A DNA stretch of 64,000 bases, taken from assembly GCF_023516595.1 (NCBI RefSeq), contig NZ_JAMGBG010000010.1, forward strand, positions 248,001-312,000, written 5' to 3'. Both the position numbers and the translations under genes were made by a program. Positions 25,353 through 33,946 of this stretch are shown piece by piece. Positions within the stretch are counted from its first letter, which is position 1, and the number at the start of each line of letters is the position of its first letter. The stretch is from Streptomyces neyagawaensis. Its GTDB lineage: Bacteria > Actinomycetota > Actinomycetes > Streptomycetales > Streptomycetaceae. The notes below the pieces were generated by a model that saw nothing but the letters and a program-made list of their open reading frames with translations, was not told the origin of the DNA and searched no databases.

Positions 25353-26042
25353 TCAGGCGTCGTCGCGCAGCTGGGCAAGCCCGCTGAGAAGAAGTTCGAG
25401 TCCGAAGGAGAACTCGTCCTCGATCGGAACGGGCATCGACCCGGCGACGGTGACCGTTGCGGGGAACGAGGCTGGATCGACGCCCTGAAAGACGGCGGAC
25501 AGTTGCGCGTCGTCGAGTTGCCCGCCGCCGCCGTGACCGTTGGACTGTATGGCGAATCCGAGAACGTAGCGGGAGAGGGTGGCAAAGGCGTGCGCGGCCA
25601 GTCGCGGCGGGAAGCCGCTGTCGAGCAGCGCCGCGACACAGTGTTCCCGCAGCGCCATGGCGTTCGGCCCCAGGGGGATCTCTTCGACCATCAGGCGCGC
25701 CGCGTTCCGGTGCCGGGCCAGGGCCTCGAACATGGTGTGCGCGACCGTCCGCAGCGCTTGCTGCCAGCCCATCGCGAGGAGTTCGTCGCCCTTCAGTTCC
25801 ACGACGCCGAACATGCGGTCCACGACATGGGCGACCAGCGCTGCCCGGTTGTCGAAGTGCCGGTACAGCGTCGCCGTGCCCGAGCCCAGGCGCTGGGCCA
25901 GCGTCCGCATCGAGAGAGCGTCGGCCCCTTCATCGTCCACGATCCGCAGTGCGGTAGAGACGATGCGCTCCAGCGGCACGGGCGGACGCCCCGGGCGCCG
26001 AGCCGATGCCTTGGTCGCTCGCACAGGACCAGCTGCTGCCAC
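25353..26042 (-). CDS. TetR-family transcriptional regulator
   Basis: A 229-residue regulator starting at GTG 26042, chosen because GAGGAGG lies 10 bp upstream; a longer frame begins at 26114. HTH region ALSMRTLAQRLGSGTATLYRHF (about 55-76). The C-terminal part has FGLELLLSGLAQLRDD, typical of the TetR_C group with this ending. It is the intact paralogue of the broken regulator at 9833-10515. It stands divergent to a ruined hydrolase gene at 26093, so it may have lost its natural target. The shared core GTATCCAGTATGA (26084-26096) may be its operator. Confidence 0.9.
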   Translation of the reverse strand: MAAAGPVRATKASARRPGRPPVPLERIVSTALRIVDDEGADALSMRTLAQRLGSGTATLYRHFDNRAALVAHVVDRMFGVVELKGDELLAMGWQQALRTVAHTMFEALARHRNAARLMVEEIPLGPNAMALREHCVAALLDSGFPPRLAAHAFATLSRYVLGFAIQSNGHGGGGQLDDAQLSAVFQGVDPASFPATVTVAGSMPVPIEDEFSFGLELLLSGLAQLRDDA

Positions 26043-26092
26043 TGAACGTCCACCTCCTCGGCCAGCACCATAACAGCAACACCGTATCCAGT

Positions 26093-26343
26093 ATGAAGAT
26101 CGCCGGTTGGGCATGGAGCGACGGCGCCCCCTCCGGTCAGCCCATCGACGACCGCTCGTCCGAGGTCAGCGACCGCTCCGATACCGTCCTGGACGTCACC
26201 CGGACTGTCCGCTGGTCGAGTTGCCTCGGCAACGAAACCACCGTCGTCCCCGTCCCAGGCGCCCTCCACGACGTCCTGCTGTCCCGCCACAAGCCAGCGA
26301 ACACGCCTGCACCGTGATCGGCGACTGGCTGCACCGGCAGTAG
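26093..26343 (+). pseudogene. Alpha/beta hydrolase remnant (N-terminal codons and C-terminal tail)
   Basis: ATG 26093 lies at the same distance from the GTATCCA core as the start of the intact hydrolase at 10569. After some 25 codons the frame reads TVLDVTRTVRWSSCLGNETT and then VPVPGALHDVLLSRHK, the C-terminal pattern of alpha/beta hydrolases (catalytic His in GALHD). A frameshift follows, and another frame supplies VIGDWLHRQ before the stop at 26341-26343. The catalytic core, about 200 residues, is deleted. Confidence 0.7.
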
Positions 26344-26481
26344 TTGTCTGCCGCCGTGCCGCACGGGCACCCAACCCCGGCCGAACTGCACAAGTGACGC
26401 AGCATTGCCTCAGCCGACGCTGCGCACTGGTCGCCGGGCCCGTTGTTCCGTAATGCGGCGCCGGCTACCCGTCTCAGTGAC

Positions 26482-27069
26482 TCAATCACCCGTGCGGGCA
26501 TCGCCGTTGCCCCTGTGGCCCAGTGCGCCAAGGCCCGCGGCGATCACCACATCGGTGCGCTCGGTCCACCTGGCCTCACGGTTCGCCATCATCGTGACGG
26601 TCACAGCACCGATCGCGGACACCACCCGCACATGCCGTTCCTCATCGGTCCAGACATCGGGATCGAAGGCTTCCATCAACATGCGCTGCGCCCCGGACAG
26701 GCGCTCCATGATCTCGGGCTCTCGCGTCAGCCAGAAGGCTCCGGCCATGAGCGCACCAGTCCCCGGCCACTCCTCGATCAGCTCGACCAGCGCACCGAGC
26801 AGGGCGGCATCCCGCTCGAACCCGACCGGGAGGCCCTCACCCGCAGCCGCCACTCGCGCGGCATGTTCCTCCGCGCGAGCCACCACGGCGTCCTGGATCC
26901 GCTCCTTCGAGCCAAAGCGCTTCAGCACAGCCGCCTTGGAGTAGCCGGCACCGTCAGCGATCGCCTGCACGGGGCCCTGAGCGAACCCGTGCCGCGCAAA
27001 CACGAAGGCCGCCACGTCGATCAGGGCACGATCGATCTCCTCGCTGGTGGGCCTCACGGTTGACTTCAT
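26482..27069 (-). CDS. TetR-family transcriptional regulator
   Basis: A 195-residue TetR regulator. The HTH lies at about 30-55 (GPVQAIADGAGYSKAAVLKR), followed by an all-helical ligand domain (ALLGALVELIEEWPGTGALM, MERLSGAQRMLMEAF). It is the intact counterpart of the remnant at 23560-23712, with similarity down to the bases around the start codon (TTGACTTCAtgac and TTGACTTCAcgat). A GGTTAAC element lies 11 bp upstream of its start and resembles the inner arms of the 39-bp palindrome. It may now control the DUF3533 gene in trans. Confidence 0.9.
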   Translation of the reverse strand: MKSTVRPTSEEIDRALIDVAAFVFARHGFAQGPVQAIADGAGYSKAAVLKRFGSKERIQDAVVARAEEHAARVAAAGEGLPVGFERDAALLGALVELIEEWPGTGALMAGAFWLTREPEIMERLSGAQRMLMEAFDPDVWTDEERHVRVVSAIGAVTVTMMANREARWTERTDVVIAAGLGALGHRGNGDARTGD

Positions 27070-27150
27070 GACCGAAGGTTAACGTTTGGGGTCGCACGGG
27101 CCGCCTGACAGCGGGCGGCCCGGCCACGCTCACCGAGCGCCGCGCGCGGG

Positions 27151-28117
27151 TCAGCCGCACCACCCAGGGACACAGGCCTCGATCCCGTCACGACAGTAGC
27201 GCGACGAAGTCAACCGTACCCAGATCACCCCTGGCGTGAGCTCGATGCGGACGCCGGCGCTCTCTCTGAGGACGAAGACGCTGTCGGTGCGTGCCCGCCA
27301 TTCCGTGGGCACGGCGTAATAGCGCCCGCCACGCTCCACGATGAGCCGCAGTCCCTCGTAGCGGTGGCGGAGGTGGGTGCCCGCACCCAAGTCCCGGTGG
27401 CGCAGCCCGGGCGCCCATGACGAGAGGCCGAGTGACCGGGCGCTGTGAACGACCAGGCCGGTGCGAAGGATCACCGCTCGAGCGTCATGTCTGGCGTGCC
27501 GCTCGCCGAGTTGGCCGGAGACGAGGGTGACAGTCCACAGCAGGAACGGCCCGGCAGCGAGAACCAGCGACGCGGTCTCCCAGGCGTTCCCGTGGCGACC
27601 GGAGCCGGTTTGCCCTACTAGGCCGAGCAGCAGGCCGAAGCCTACGAAGAGGGGGCCCACCCAGCGGTAGGGCACAAGTACCTGCCACCGCCACCACAGG
27701 ATGAGCAGTAGTACACCTGCGGCCACGACAATCAGATAGCGGCGGGTCGGCGCCGATACGCCGCGCTCGACAGCGTGCGCCAGCGCCCCACGTCGCCTTG
27801 GCCTACGGCCGGCGACCGCGATGACGAAGTGCAGTACTTGCGGCGCCCACAAGGACTGGGAAGGTCGCCAAGTGCAGGCTGTGCAGGACGAATTCCCCGA
27901 AGCCGAAACCGAGCGCGAAGGGGGAAAGGTGAAAGTAGCCGTAGTACGCGCTGGTGTAGATCACGCCCACGTAGAACATCAGCGCGGTAATGAAGGATGC
28001 CTGCGCAACCACGATGTTGATGAGTGCTGTCGGCGATGCCGCACGCCGAGCTGGGCTGAAGCGAACTGACTCAGATCCGCTACTGGCGTCCCGGTGATCG
28101 CTACCGTGTCCGATCAA
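27151..28117 (-). pseudogene. Multi-pass membrane protein gene split by a single frameshift
   Basis: Two minus-strand frames overlap by 50 bp. The upstream one (28117-27803) has helices ALINIVVAQASFITALMFYV and YGYFHLSPFALGFGFGEFVL. The downstream one (27852-27151) continues WAPQVLHFVIAVAG with helices YLIVVAAGVLLLILWW, WVGPLFVGFGLLLGLVG and LVLAAGPFLLWTVTLV, then a soluble tail. Joining them near 27840 (FPVL/VWAPQVLHF) gives one plausible protein of about 320 residues. A one-base indel explains it. No family name is recognised. The upstream frame has only a weak TTG-type start overlapping the previous gene. Confidence 0.65.
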
Positions 28118-28748
28118 GGCCCGCGCGCTCCAGCGCCCTGATCATGGCGGGCCGGTCCAGCTCACGCCAGTCGGGTTCGTTGACGAGGGACATCAGAAGG
28201 TCGGGGGTGAGCCGGTGGGTCTCGGCGTGGGTCAGCAGGGTCTCGGCGTCGTGGGCCGGCATGGCGCCGTGGTCCTCGTCGGCGATCGTCCTCAGCACGT
28301 CCTTCCGGTCGACGAAGCGGCTCATGCCGCAGTCGAGTCCGTCGTCGTGCAGGGTCGCCGGGTACGGGGCACGTGCCCAGGTGCCGTTCTCGTACCAGTA
28401 GACGCAGCCGAGCTGCCAGCCCTTCAGCAGGTCCTGGAGCCACTCGTGCGGGAGCCAGTCGGGGGCGCCGACGAGCATGTCGACCGGCGGTTCGTGCCAC
28501 TTGACCCCGCTGGACTCGTCCTCGCCGAAGAGCACGTACCGCCCCTCGCCCCGCTGTTCGAAGGTCCACCAGGTGCAGCCGGAGTCGTCCAGGTGGAGTC
28601 CCTCGTCGTCCACCCAGGTCCCCGTGCGGTGATGGCCCTCCCCCTCGTCCGCCGTGGTGGCCTCCAGCACGGCCACGAGCGACCAGCGCGCCCACAGCAC
28701 CTCGGCGGGCGGAAGATCGCCGGGCACTCCCGGCCGCTCGATGGTCAT
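28101..28748 (-). CDS. Conserved hypothetical cytosolic protein
   Basis: A 215-residue protein from ATG 28748. It is rich in Trp and acidic residues (DDSGCTWWTFEQRGEGRYVL, ESSGVKWHEPPVDML, GAPDWLPHEWLQDLLKGWQL, CVYWYENGTWARAPYP). It ends with a charged helical region repeating an alpha motif (ADEDHGAMPAHDAETLLTHA). No signal peptide or membrane helix is visible. The Trp-rich pattern recalls SUKH/SMI1-type immunity-like proteins, but this is not firm. The frame remains open upstream to 29138 through the DedA debris; that part is not counted. Confidence 0.7.
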   Translation of the reverse strand: MTIERPGVPGDLPPAEVLWARWSLVAVLEATTADEGEGHHRTGTWVDDEGLHLDDSGCTWWTFEQRGEGRYVLFGEDESSGVKWHEPPVDMLVGAPDWLPHEWLQDLLKGWQLGCVYWYENGTWARAPYPATLHDDGLDCGMSRFVDRKDVLRTIADEDHGAMPAHDAETLLTHAETHRLTPDLLMSLVNEPDWRELDRPAMIRALERAGLDRTR

Positions 28749-28852
28749 GGTTCGCCCCCGTGTTCGACATGATGGTCGGCATCGATCCTGATCAGGGGTC
28801 AGGCTCTCATGGGCCGCCCGGTCCACGAGCGGCGGCCGAGCGCTGCTCGCGT

Positions 28853-29121
28853 CTACCGGGCGTCCCGCCTCCGTTCGCGCAGCCGGACCGCCACGAACAC
28901 GACGGCGGCCAGTGCGACGAGCGCGACGACCGGCTTCTGGGGCGCCCGCGTAGGCGTCCACGTCCTGCCAGTTGGCGCCCAACAGATAACCGGCCGTGAC
29001 GAAGCCGGAGTTCCAGATCAGGCTGCCGAGGGCGGTCAGGGACAGGAAATGCGCCATCGGCATGCGTTCGACGGCCCGCCGGCAGGAAGACCAGGCTGCG
29101 GAACAGGGGCACCATCCGACC
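28853..29121 (-). pseudogene. DedA-family membrane protein remnant
   Basis: Three minus-strand frames in order give GRMVPLFRSLVFLPAG, ERMPMAHFLSLTALGSLIWN then SGFVTAGYLLGANWQDVDAY, and finally KPVVALVALAAVVFVAVRLR followed by ERRRDAR and a stop. This is the C-terminal half of a DedA protein (arginine-containing loop, GsliWN motif, last helix). Two frameshifts and the missing N-terminal half make it non-functional. Confidence 0.75.
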
Positions 29122-29137
29122 GTGAGGACGCCGTGCA

Positions 29138-29299
29138 CGGTTCCACCGGGTCGACAACGCCCGCTCCCGCACCCGCGGCGGCACCGGACTGGGCCTCGCC
29201 ATCACCGCCGCGATCCTGGAGGGCCACGGCGGCCGCGTCGAACTCAGAACGGCCCCGTGCGAGGGCACACGCTTCACCGTGCTGCTCGCGCCACGCTGA
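29138..29299 (+). pseudogene. C-terminal fragment of a sensor histidine kinase
   Basis: The frame reads RFHRVDNARSRTRGGTGLGL, then AITAAILEGHGGRVEL and ends TRFTVLLAPR. These are the F/G2 boxes of the HATPase domain (RF.R.d.aRsr..GGtGLGLai). It has no start codon and lacks the H, N and G1 boxes. It adjoins the DedA remnant, a junction of two unrelated gene pieces. Confidence 0.82.
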
Positions 29300-29542
29300 G
29301 GCGGCCCGTCGGATGCGGCCCCGGCTGAGCCGTCGTGGGCGTCGGTCCGGGCGGTCGCGGCGGGATCCACCCGAGGGGATGGATCATCCGGCCATTCGGC
29401 CCGTTACAGGCCTTTCGGGTGCGCGGGTGCGGAACGGCACGACTACTTTCCGCTGGGCCGGTTACGCACGGAGTGACGACGACCGGCCTCCGAAGGGGCT
29501 GTCCCCTCCGCGCCCCCGAAGCCGCCCGTCCCCACGACCGGA

Positions 29543-30142
29543 GTGATCCTCGGCTCTCCCCCGCTGGACTTCCACGTCACCGACAGCTACTTCGTCGTGG
29601 CGCACTTCCATTACGTGCTCTTCGGCACGATCGTCTTCGCGATGTTCGGCGGCTTCAGTTTCTGGTGGCCGAAGATGACCGGCACCATGCTCGACCACCG
29701 GCTGGAGAAGGTCCACTTCTGGACGCTCTTCGTCGGCTTCCACACCACCTTCCTCGTCCAGCACTGGCTGGGCGCCGAGGGCATGCCCCGCCGGTACGCC
29801 GACTATCTGGCCGCCGACGGTTTCACGGCCCTCAACACGGTCTCCTCCATCGGCTCCTTCCTCCTGGGCCTGTCGACCCTGCCGTTCCTCTACAACGTCT
29901 GGAAGACCGCCCAGACCGGCAAGAAGGTCGAGGTCGACGACCCTTGGGGCTACGGCCGCTCCCTGGAATGGGCGACCTCCTGTCCGCCCCCGCGCCACAA
30001 CTTCGTCACCCTGCCCCGGATCCGCTCCGAGTCCCCCGCCTTCGACCTGCACCACCCCCGGCTCGCGCGGATCGAGCAGCGGGCGAACGAGGGCAGGCGG
30101 GACGCCGTCGACGCCGAGAACCACAAGGGCGAGCCGCGGTGA
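29543..30142 (+). pseudogene. ctaD: Cytochrome c oxidase subunit I, C-terminal third only
   Basis: From GTG 29543 about 199 residues match the end of Cta[75 protein letters not shown] and [22 protein letters not shown]. The two histidines of HFHY (heme a and a3 ligands) are kept. The copper-B ligands and the first nine or so helices are absent, so no oxidase activity is possible. In frame upstream only VPTTG fits, which marks the break. It is a partial copy; the functional ctaD must lie elsewhere. The start could still be translated as it couples to the next gene. Confidence 0.85.
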
Positions 30143-30570
30143 GGCGCGACCGGTGCACATCGCCGTACCGGGAGGACGAGAGCGGGCATGAGAGCGGACA
30201 CGAGAGCGGCTGCGACACGGGGCACGACACCGGGTACGACGACGGGTCGGCCTCGAGGGTCGAGGGGTACCTCCTCGCCCATACCCACCGCGAGCAGGCC
30301 CGGCGCGAGGCGGAGGACCTGTGCGCCCGGATGCCGTGGCTGACCACCGCCCAGGCGGAGGACGTCACCGCCCACTACCTCCGCCGCCGCATGGATCTGA
30401 CCCGCCAGATACTGCTGGCCACCACGGAGCGCGCCGGGCAGCTCCGGGAGGAGTACGAGACCCGGTACGCGGCCCTCCGGCGCTCCCTCCTGAGACGCCA
30501 CGCCGCCTGCGCGTGCGCCCTCCTCGCCTGCGCCGGACTCGGGACGCTCGCGTCGGCCTTCTTCCGCTGA
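30139..30570 (+). CDS. Hypothetical protein with C-terminal membrane anchor
   Basis: A 143-residue frame whose GTG overlaps the ctaD-fragment stop (GTGA). The N-terminal part is a repetitive Gly/His/Asp/Ser segment ([20 protein letters not shown]), the middle an alpha-helical region ([40 protein letters not shown]) and the end a hydrophobic cysteine-containing helix ([20 protein letters not shown]), suggesting a cytoplasmic helical protein held by a C-terminal tail anchor. Family and function unknown. The His/Asp repeat could bind metal, which is speculation. Confidence 0.6.
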   Translation: MRRDRCTSPYREDESGHESGHESGCDTGHDTGYDDGSASRVEGYLLAHTHREQARREAEDLCARMPWLTTAQAEDVTAHYLRRRMDLTRQILLATTERAGQLREEYETRYAALRRSLLRRHAACACALLACAGLGTLASAFFR

Positions 30571-30748
30571 CGGAGCCGGTCCCGGGCCTTGAGAAGCCCG
30601 ATCGCGTTCGCTCATATGCACTCCGTACACGACAGACGTGCAAGAGCGTGAGGCTTATTTGTCCTTTTGCCGGGAACTCGCATGGCGCAACGGTCGCCGC
30701 GGGTTCCCTGCCCGGCGGGCGATCTCGGGAACGGAAGAGGGAGAGATC

Positions 30749-31939
30749 GTGGCCGTTCGGGTAGGCGTTGAGGAAGAGTTCCATGTGCTGGACCTGGAGA
30801 GCGGACGACTCGTCCCGGGCGCAGACGCGGTCCTCGGTCGTCTGCGCAGACCGGGCTTCAAGCCGGAACTCCAGCGGTCGGCCGTCGAGTGGAACAGCCG
30901 GGTGCACACCTCGCTGGAGGCCCTGCGCGCCGATCTGGCCGGGGCCCGGCGACGACTGGACGCGGCGGCCGGCCCTCTGGGGCTGGCCGTCGCCGCTGCC
31001 GGAACCGTGCCGTTCGCACGGCTGACGCCGGGTGACCCCACCCCGGACCCGCGGTACCGGACCATGGCCGAGGAGTACCGGCGGGTCTCAGACGAGCACC
31101 TGGTGTGCAGCGCCCAGGTCCATGTCGACATACCCGACCGCGACACGGCCGTCCGGATCATGTGCGCCGTCTCGCCCTGGCTGCCCCCGCTGCTGGCGCT
31201 CTCCGCCAGCTCCCCGTTCTGGATGGGCGCCGACACCGGGTACGCCAGCTGGCGCACCATGCTGTGGCAGCGCTGGCCCACCGCCGGGCCGGTCGGCTGC
31301 TTCGCCTCGGCCGCCGACTACGACGCCGCCGTGGCGGACCTGATCCGCGGCGGAGTGATCAGCGACCCGGGAATGGTCTATTACGACCTGCGGCCCTCCG
31401 ACCACCAGCGGACACTGGAACTGCGGATCTGCGACGCCTGTCCGCGCACCGAGACGGTCGTGCTCGTCGCCGGGCTGTTCCGGGCCCTCGTCGAGGACGC
31501 GCGGCTCCGCCTGGAGCGGAGCGATCAGGTCTGCGACGGCCGGCACGAGTGGCTCAGGGCGGCGGCGTGGCGGGCGGCCCGGACGGGGCTGGAGGGCCCC
31601 CTGGTCGATCCCGACACCCGGCTGGCCGCGCCCGCCCCCGACGTCCTGCGCGGCATGCTCCGGCGGCTGCGCCCGGCCCTGGAGGCCTGCGGCGACTGGG
31701 ACACGGTGCGCCTGCTCATGGCGGAGGCCCTCGCCCGGGGCAGCGCCGCCCACCGGCTGCGCCGGATCGCCGAGGTCCACGGCCTGCGCGCCGCCGTCGA
31801 GACGGTCGTCGCCGAGACCCGCGGAGACCGGGACCCGCGCCCCGCACACGCCCCGGTCCGGCGGCCCCTCGCGGCGGCCGCGACGACGACGCTGCGGGGG
31901 CCCCTGGCATCGGGCCCCGTGGAAGCCCTCGGGGGCTGA
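30749..31939 (+). CDS. YbdK/GCS2-family carboxylate-amine ligase
   Basis: A 396-residue ATP-dependent ligase of the glutamate-cysteine ligase type 2 family. GTG 30749 is chosen because RVGVEEEFHVLD (the family N-terminus with its metal glutamates) begins three codons later and GAGGGAGA precedes it; the open frame starts at 30638. Other marks are SAQVHVDIPDRDTAVRI, a GASSPFW-like SASSPFWMG and YYDLRPSDHQRTLELRICDA. Such enzymes join glutamate or related acids to an amine. It is followed by the coupled small ORF, the AsnO-type amidotransferase and an S9 peptidase, so it probably makes the gamma- or alpha-glutamyl intermediate of that pathway. Confidence 0.85.
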   Translation: MAVRVGVEEEFHVLDLESGRLVPGADAVLGRLRRPGFKPELQRSAVEWNSRVHTSLEALRADLAGARRRLDAAAGPLGLAVAAAGTVPFARLTPGDPTPDPRYRTMAEEYRRVSDEHLVCSAQVHVDIPDRDTAVRIMCAVSPWLPPLLALSASSPFWMGADTGYASWRTMLWQRWPTAGPVGCFASAADYDAAVADLIRGGVISDPGMVYYDLRPSDHQRTLELRICDACPRTETVVLVAGLFRALVEDARLRLERSDQVCDGRHEWLRAAAWRAARTGLEGPLVDPDTRLAAPAPDVLRGMLRRLRPALEACGDWDTVRLLMAEALARGSAAHRLRRIAEVHGLRAAVETVVAETRGDRDPRPAHAPVRRPLAAAATTTLRGPLASGPVEALGG

Positions 31940-31974
31940 ACCGCGCAGCCATGCGGAAAGACGGTCACCGGTCC

Positions 31975-31993
31975 GCGCCCCGCGACGGGGCGC
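31975..31993 (+). terminator. Hairpin between the ligase gene and the small ORF/asnO
   Basis: GCGCCCCG (31975-31982), loop CGA, CGGGGCGC (31986-31993): a perfect 8-bp stem with a 3-base loop, no U tract. It could reduce read-through from the ligase gene into the amidotransferase or act as an attenuator. Confidence 0.5.
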
Positions 31994-32057
31994 CCCCAGG
32001 AGCGGTCGTGGTCCGCTCCCCGGCGCCGGTGCCGTAGGCGATCAAGGAGAGTTCGAC

Positions 32058-32162
32058 ATGCCCACCAGCAAGACCGACAGCGATCAGACCGGGTGGTGCC
32101 CGCCGGGCGCCCACTCGTCGCCGGGCACGACCGGCGTCACTGCGCGAGGGGGTGCGGCCTGA
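32058..32162 (+). CDS. 34-codon ORF translationally coupled to the AsnO-type gene
   Basis: ATG 32058 follows a strong AAGGAGA at 7 bp. The ORF encodes 34 residues, starting MPTSKTDSDQTGWCPPGAHS and ending in a Gly/Thr/Ala-rich tail. Its TGA overlaps the asnO ATG (TGATG). The asnO gene itself has no comparable ribosome site, so translation of this ORF probably delivers ribosomes to it. It has one cysteine and tryptophan next to each other and no hydrophobic segment. It may be only a leader, or a small substrate peptide. Unrecognised family. Confidence 0.55.
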   Translation: MPTSKTDSDQTGWCPPGAHSSPGTTGVTARGGAA

Positions 32163-33946
32163 TGTGCGGTCTCAGCGGAGAGATCCGTTTCGACGGCGGA
32201 CGGCCGGACCTGGCGGCCGTGGAACGCATGACCGACCGCCTGGCCGCCCGTGGACCGGACGGCAGGGGCGTGTGGTCGCAGGGCGCCGTCGCCCTGGGCC
32301 ACCGGCGGCTGAAGATCATCGACCTGTCCGAGTGCGGGGCGCAGCCGATGGCCGACTCCGCCGGCCGGATCACCGGTGTCTTCAACGGCTGCGTCTACAA
32401 CTACAAGGAACTCCGCGAGGAACTGCGCGGACTCGGCCACCGCTTCTTCTCCGACTCCGACACCGAGGTCGTGCTCAAGGCGTACCAGCAGTGGGGCACC
32501 GACTGTGTGGACCACTTCTACGGCATGTTCGCCTTCGTCATCGTCGACCAGGACACCGGGCGGGTCGTCCTCGGCCGGGACCGGCTCGGCATCAAGCCCC
32601 TGTACCTGGCCCGGTCGCCGGGGCGGCTGCGCTTCGCCTCCTCGCTGCCGGCCCTGCTCGCGGGCGGCGGCGTCGACACCTCCCTCGACCCCGTCGCGCT
32701 GCACCAGTACATGAGCTGGCACGCCACGGTGGCCGCGCCCCGCACCGTCCTGAACGGGGTGCGCAAGCTGCCCGCCGCCACCGTGCGGGTCGTGGAGCCC
32801 GACGGCCGCGAGCGGGACATCCGCTACTGGCAGCCGTCGTACAGCCGTGTGCCGGAGCACGCGGGGCTCGGCGCGGACGACTGGCGTGACGCGGTGCTCG
32901 ACGCGCTGCGCACCGCCGTACGCCGCCGCATGGTCGCCGACGTGCCCGTGGGCGTCCTGCTGTCGGGCGGCCTGGACTCCAGTCTGATCGTGGCGCTGCT
33001 GGCCGACGAGGGGCAGACGGACCTCGCGACGTTCAGCGTGGGCTTCGAGTCGGAGGGCGGTGTCGAGGGCGACGAGTTCCACTACTCCGATCTGGTCGCC
33101 CGGCACTTCGGCACGGACCACCACCAGCTGATGGTGCCCTCGGACCGGGTGTCGACGGCGCTGGACGCGGCGGTCGAGGCGATGAGCGAGCCGATGATCA
33201 GCCATGACGTGGTCGCCTTCCATCTGCTGTCCGAGCAGGTGGCGAAGGAGGTCAAGGTCGTCCAGAGCGGCCAGGGCGCCGACGAGGTCTTCGCCGGCTA
33301 CCACTGGTACCCGGACATGGCCGCCGTCCCCAGGGAGCGGGCCCCCGAGGCGTACGTGGAGACGTACTTCGACCGCTCGCACGGCGACCTCACCGGGATC
33401 GTCCGGCCGCACATGCTGCCCGAGCACGACGTGTCCGGCCGCTTCGTACGGGAGCACATGGCCCGCCCGGGCGCCGAGACCGCCCTCGACGCGGCGCTGC
33501 GGCTCGACGCCGAGGTGATGCTGGTCGACGACCCGGTCAAGCGGGTCGACAACATGACGATGGACTGGGGGCTGGAGGCCCGGGTGCCGTTCCTCGACCA
33601 CGAACTCGTGGAGCTGGCCGCCCTCTGCCCGCCGGAGCTGAAGCTCGCCGACGGGGGCAAGGGAGTCCTCAAGGCCGCCGGCCGGAAGGTCCTGCCCACG
33701 GCGGTCGTCGACCGGCCCAAGGGCTACTTCCCGGTCCCCGCCATCATGCACATGGCGGGTCCGGTATTCGACCGGGTGACCGAGGCCCTGACGGCTCCGG
33801 AGGCAACGTCGCGCGGTGTCTTCGAGGACGCGTACGTGGCCAAGCTGCTGTCGGCGCCGGACGAGCACCGCACCAGGCGTGGGGCGAACGCCCTGTGGCA
33901 GGTAGCTTTGCTGGAGATATGGCTGCAAACGCACGGAATCAGCTGA
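32162..33946 (+). CDS. asnO: AsnO-type amidotransferase (N-acetylglutaminylglutamine amidotransferase-like asparagine synthetase)
   Basis: A 594-residue class II glutamine amidotransferase. The start at 32162 puts the nucleophile at Cys2 (MCGLSGEIRF). The glutaminase domain runs to about 190 (ARGPDGRG, FNGCVYNYKELREEL, SDTEVVLKAY). The asparagine-synthetase domain has the pyrophosphatase loop SGGLDSS (268-274), SGQGADEVFAGYHWY and the ARVPFLDHELVELA motif. The SGQGADEVFAGYHWYPDM stretch and the overall pattern match the enzyme that amidates N-acetylglutaminylglutamine in osmolyte synthesis (TIGR03104 from memory). The usual partner, a GNAT/ATP-grasp synthetase, is not here; a YbdK-type ligase stands in its place. 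Confidence 0.85.
   Translation: MCGLSGEIRFDGGRPDLAAVERMTDRLAARGPDGRGVWSQGAVALGHRRLKIIDLSECGAQPMADSAGRITGVFNGCVYNYKELREELRGLGHRFFSDSDTEVVLKAYQQWGTDCVDHFYGMFAFVIVDQDTGRVVLGRDRLGIKPLYLARSPGRLRFASSLPALLAGGGVDTSLDPVALHQYMSWHATVAAPRTVLNGVRKLPAATVRVVEPDGRERDIRYWQPSYSRVPEHAGLGADDWRDAVLDALRTAVRRRMVADVPVGVLLSGGLDSSLIVALLADEGQTDLATFSVGFESEGGVEGDEFHYSDLVARHFGTDHHQLMVPSDRVSTALDAAVEAMSEPMISHDVVAFHLLSEQVAKEVKVVQSGQGADEVFAGYHWYPDMAAVPRERAPEAYVETYFDRSHGDLTGIVRPHMLPEHDVSGRFVREHMARPGAETALDAALRLDAEVMLVDDPVKRVDNMTMDWGLEARVPFLDHELVELAALCPPELKLADGGKGVLKAAGRKVLPTAVVDRPKGYFPVPAIMHMAGPVFDRVTEALTAPEATSRGVFEDAYVAKLLSAPDEHRTRRGANALWQVALLEIWLQTHGIS

Noticed and set aside
29543..30142. Functional cytochrome oxidase subunit I
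   Set aside because: Two thirds of the protein, including the copper-B ligands, are missing.
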